64,000 nucleotides of DNA from Clostridia bacterium. Lineage in GTDB: Bacteria; Bacillota; Clostridia; Oscillospirales; CAG-272. Both the position numbers and the translations under genes were made by a program. The stretch lies in contig JAFSMU010000029.1 in assembly GCA_017447775.1 (NCBI GenBank), positions 1 to 64,000 of the forward strand. The letters run 5' to 3'. Below, piece by piece: positions 61,339 through 64,000 of this stretch (positions are counted from its first letter, which is position 1; the number at the start of each line of letters is the position of its first letter). The notes beneath the pieces were generated by a model, which ran no database searches, was not told the origin of the DNA, and saw only the letters and a list, made by a program, of their open reading frames with translations.

Positions 61339-61778
61339 TGAAAATCGCCATCGGTTGCGATCCTAACGCGAAAAGCGCGAAAGAGGAGATAATCGCGTAT
61401 ATAAAAAATAGGAACCTCGGCGATGTTACAGACTTTGGCAGCGACGATCCGATCTATTTCAACGTCGCCGCGTGCGTTGCGAAAGCTGTTGCCGACGGAA
61501 AGTTTGATCGCGGCATACTAATTTGCGGCACGGGCATTGGTATGTCGATATCGGCAAATAAAGTCAAAGGCGCGTATGCGGCGCTTTGCGCCGACGTTTA
61601 TTCCGCTACCCGCGCAAGGCTGAGCAATGACGCAAATATAATCTGCATGGGCGCGTTCACGACAGGGCAAAAGGTCAGGGAACTGATGACGGAAGCATTC
61701 CTTTCAAATGAATTTGTCCCTGGATGTTCGTCCCAGATCAAAGTTGACGCATACGTCGAATACGATAAAAACAGATAA
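61338..61778 (+). CDS. rpiB: RpiB/LacA/LacB-family sugar-phosphate isomerase
   Basis: 146 residues, the usual RpiB size. IAIGCDPNAKSAKEEI, the active-site Cys in GILICGTGIGMSISANK, and SNDANIICMGAFTTG. It interconverts aldose and ketose phosphates, most simply ribose-5-P and ribulose-5-P; coupling with KDG kinase could mean a uronate-pathway sugar instead. The anion-binding His of RpiB is replaced by Asn in the opening (CDPNA for CDHAG), which hints at another substrate. Confidence 0.85.
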   Translation: MKIAIGCDPNAKSAKEEIIAYIKNRNLGDVTDFGSDDPIYFNVAACVAKAVADGKFDRGILICGTGIGMSISANKVKGAYAALCADVYSATRARLSNDANIICMGAFTTGQKVRELMTEAFLSNEFVPGCSSQIKVDAYVEYDKNR

Positions 61779-61780
61779 TA

Positions 61781-61808
61781 AAAAATCCCGCTTGCGCGGG
61801 ATTTTTTG
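61781..61808 (+). terminator. Terminator of the glg-kdgK-rpiB run
   Basis: AAAAAATCCCGC-TTGC-GCGGGATTTTTT. Confidence 0.92.
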
Positions 61809-61871
61809 TGCGCCAGCTTGTGTGAAGCTTATTATCGCGACACCGCCGATGTAATATTTTTTCATATAGTT

Positions 61872-61908
61872 AAACCGAGCCACAGACTTTCGTCGTGGCT
61901 CGGTTTTT
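61872..61908. terminator. Hairpin terminator between rpiB and the surface protein
   Basis: AAACCGAGCCAC / GTGGCTCGGTTT, a 12-bp stem with an 11-base loop. T-rich on the plus side. Convergent genes on both sides. Confidence 0.75.
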
Positions 61909-61988
61909 CTGCTTCTGCTTAGAAAATGTGCCTGATATGACAATATTAGTTGTTTACCTTATGTTGTTTGTGGATTTTTACTTTTCGT

Positions 61989-64000
61989 TTAGCTGTTTTT
62001 TCCGGATTTTTTCTTCTTGACAACGAATACGACAACTACGCAAGCGGCGACTGCAATAATAGCAATAAGGATCCACAGCCAAGCAAGAGATCCGCCCTGT
62101 TTTGCGTCTTTGTACATAAGTGAATACGTTGAGAATTTGTCTGTCTTGAACGTTATCTCGTTGCCCGTTGTTTCTCCGAGGATCGTTGTTTCACCATTGT
62201 GAACTCGAACAACATAGAACGTTCTTGTAACGGACGCGTCGGTGCTGCGAAGCTCTTCCGGAACGGTTACGGTAACTTTGATCATGTTGCCGTTGGTATC
62301 ATGGATGGCTACAGCGTCGTTTGTGCCGACCTTTTTGAAAAGCGTCAGGTCGAGATATATACCAACTTTCATTCCCGACTTTTTGACTTCTTCCTCTATT
62401 TTTGCTTTGTCATCGCCGGAAACGGTTTTTTCGTCAACGGCAACAACTTCGAGATAAACAGAAACGTCCTCTCCGTTATCAAGCGCTTTCTTTTCATCAT
62501 CGGTAAGAAGCGTTTTCGCAACATTTTCATTTTCGGTTTCGACCTTGGTCTTGGGCGCGTTATCGTCAACATCGACTTCGATCTCAACATCGCTATTGTA
62601 AACCGTAAGTTTTGCACCGGTGAAGATTATATTGTAGTTTGAACCTGCGCTGAGCGTGCCGATGTTGATCGAATAATCTCCGACGTTCTCGCCTGCATCT
62701 CTTGAAAGCGCACCGGAAAGTGTGTCGTTCCCGACAAGCCCTTCAACTGTATATGTTAATTCCGGATCTGCGGAATCAACTGCTTTTTTCCTGTCGTTTG
62801 CGATGACTTTAATGTTCTTTGCGCTTATTTTAAGAGTTGATCCCGTGAAATTCAACACATAGTTGTTTCCGGCGGAAAGCGTTCCGACGTTGATTTTATA
62901 TTCACCGACGTTCTCGCCCGCGTCTCTTGCAAGCGCACCGGAGAGCGTGTCGTTCCCGACAAGTCCTTTAACGCTGTACGTAAGCGCGGGATCTGCGTCG
63001 CCGTACGTCTTTTCTTTGCTGTCAGACGTAACGCTTATTGTCTTTTTGCCAATTGACACGGAAACGCTTACGTTGCTTACCGTGTTATAATTTACCGAAT
63101 TGGCAGGCGTATATCTTGCCTTAAACGTCCTTATTCCGACGTCGCCAACAGATTCCGATGCATTTATCCATGTCCAGCCGGAGGGAAGCTTAATGTCGGC
63201 AAGAGTATCGCCGTATGTAGCTGTAAGTCCGGTGGGAGTTGTGTATATCGGGTTGATTTTTGAAACGGTTATCGTAAGATATACACTCTTGATCACGTTG
63301 TAGTTTTCGGTGTCTTCGGGTGTGAATGTGGCCTTATATCTGTTTTTCCCCGCATTGCCTACGCTTGATGACGGTACATCCCACTCCCAACCCGCGGGAA
63401 GCTTTACGGATTTAAGGCTGTCGCCATACGTCGCTGTGAGGTTTGTAGGTGTTGTATATTTGGGATCTGCCTTTGTGATCGTAAAGTCTGCCGTTGTAAC
63501 GGCGCCGTTGTAGTTTGCGGTTTCGGAGATATCGGCCTTGACCGTGTATTCTCCTACGTTTGTGGGTACGGTGCTGCTGAATTCATCGCTGCCTTTTTTC
63601 GCGTAACTATATGTTACATCGCCGTTGCCCATGTTGCCTGTAACGGAAGGCTTGTTTGCTTGCTGACCGTATGTCCAGCCGTCGATTGAAACGGTCGGTG
63701 TAATGTCTGCGGGCTCAACAAAAACCGTAATGTCAATATCTTCAACTATTTTATAGTTATCCGTGTCCGCCGGAGTAAAGAATGCCTTGAATGTGTTTGT
63801 TCCCGCATTGCCAACGCTTGACGTCTTATCTGTCCATGCCCAGCCTTCCGGGAGGGAAACGCTTGAAAGTTTATCGCCGTATGTTGCTGTGAGTTCCGAG
63901 GGAACCGTATACGTCGGAGTTGCCTTGTTTACCGTCACGGAAACGTCAATGTCATAAACGATGTTATAGTTGTTCGTGTCAGACGGAGTAAACGTCGCCT
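61989..64000 (-). CDS. Repeat-rich surface protein with MBG-type domains (5' end outside window)
   Basis: At least 670 codons; the frame stays open to the right edge, so the start lies outside. Modules: units with 'ATYGD.L..v.LP.GW.W...s.sVGn.G...f.a.ftP.dt.NY..v' (at least four), two MBG-type modules (GLVGNDTLSGAL, RDAGENVG; 75-residue period, nearly identical), an acidic linker, a beta domain, a C-terminal membrane helix (LAWLWILIAIIAVAACVVVV) and a Lys-rich tail. Likely wall-spanning, perhaps an adhesin. No LPxTG motif. Confidence 0.88.
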   Translation of the reverse strand, partial: ATFTPSDTNNYNIVYDIDVSVTVNKATPTYTVPSELTATYGDKLSSVSLPEGWAWTDKTSSVGNAGTNTFKAFFTPADTDNYKIVEDIDITVFVEPADITPTVSIDGWTYGQQANKPSVTGNMGNGDVTYSYAKKGSDEFSSTVPTNVGEYTVKADISETANYNGAVTTADFTITKADPKYTTPTNLTATYGDSLKSVKLPAGWEWDVPSSSVGNAGKNRYKATFTPEDTENYNVIKSVYLTITVSKINPIYTTPTGLTATYGDTLADIKLPSGWTWINASESVGDVGIRTFKARYTPANSVNYNTVSNVSVSVSIGKKTISVTSDSKEKTYGDADPALTYSVKGLVGNDTLSGALARDAGENVGEYKINVGTLSAGNNYVLNFTGSTLKISAKNIKVIANDRKKAVDSADPELTYTVEGLVGNDTLSGALSRDAGENVGDYSINIGTLSAGSNYNIIFTGAKLTVYNSDVEIEVDVDDNAPKTKVETENENVAKTLLTDDEKKALDNGEDVSVYLEVVAVDEKTVSGDDKAKIEEEVKKSGMKVGIYLDLTLFKKVGTNDAVAIHDTNGNMIKVTVTVPEELRSTDASVTRTFYVVRVHNGETTILGETTGNEITFKTDKFSTYSLMYKDAKQGGSLAWLWILIAIIAVAACVVVVFVVKKKKSGKNS
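62681..62981 (-). repeat. Tandem repeat inside the surface protein, 225-base period
   Basis: The segments starting at 62681 and 62906 are about 90% alike over ~70 bases and encode the GLVGNDTLSGAL...RDAGENVG modules. Confidence 0.85.

Overview
The window looks like chromosome from an anaerobic Gram-positive bacterium of the Bacillota, class Clostridia, probably a gut Oscillospiraceae-type lineage. This is inferred from gene content: pyruvate:ferredoxin oxidoreductase, paired GlgC/GlgD ADP-glucose pyrophosphorylases, ECF-type folate uptake under a THF riboswitch, an S-layer-homology protein, LytTR/GHKL two-component genes, strong SD sites and many TTGNNN-N17-TATAAT promoters. No outer-membrane genes are seen. 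The core is of moderate-to-high GC, which produces long antisense open frames that are not genes.

Layout. 1-17.2 kb, mostly minus strand: nagA-metG-tatD; an RNA-modification operon (SLH protein, TrmH-like, TrmN6-like, RsmI, M29 aminopeptidase); a NERD-like membrane protein; and a VanY-like/MoxR/DUF58/DUF4129-like/Lhr-helicase operon. A PHP phosphatase, a TIM-barrel isomerase (with a duplicated 3' tail) and a uridine kinase-like gene follow. 17.3-24.7 kb, plus strand: tRNA-Leu(CAA), a large CxxC-repeat surface protein, pcrA, a DUF3737 protein, a PatB-type C-S lyase and tRNA-Glu(CTC).

24.7-37.4 kb is an accessory region. It holds a tyrosine recombinase with small membrane proteins, a divergent XRE/XRE switch with an AT-hook-like protein, and a very AT-rich XRE + RecB-like PD-(D/E)XK nuclease pair. 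Next come a LytTR regulator, a GHKL kinase and a heterodimeric ABC exporter behind a TTTCGTCC direct-repeat operator, then a large serine recombinase and an orphan AT-rich gene. The XRE-nuclease pair is the best candidate for an undescribed (possibly defence) system.

37.4-64 kb returns to core genes: VanY carboxypeptidase, PFOR, polA, a DUF4358-like protein, THF riboswitch plus ECF S component, a GH78-like enzyme, a CrtI-like oxidoreductase and gap. A roughly 10 kb same-strand run follows (glgC-glgD-glgA-glgP-GH13-lipoprotein-kdgK-rpiB), joining glycogen synthesis and breakdown to ketodeoxygluconate metabolism. The window ends inside a minus-strand repeat-rich surface protein that is cut by the window edge.
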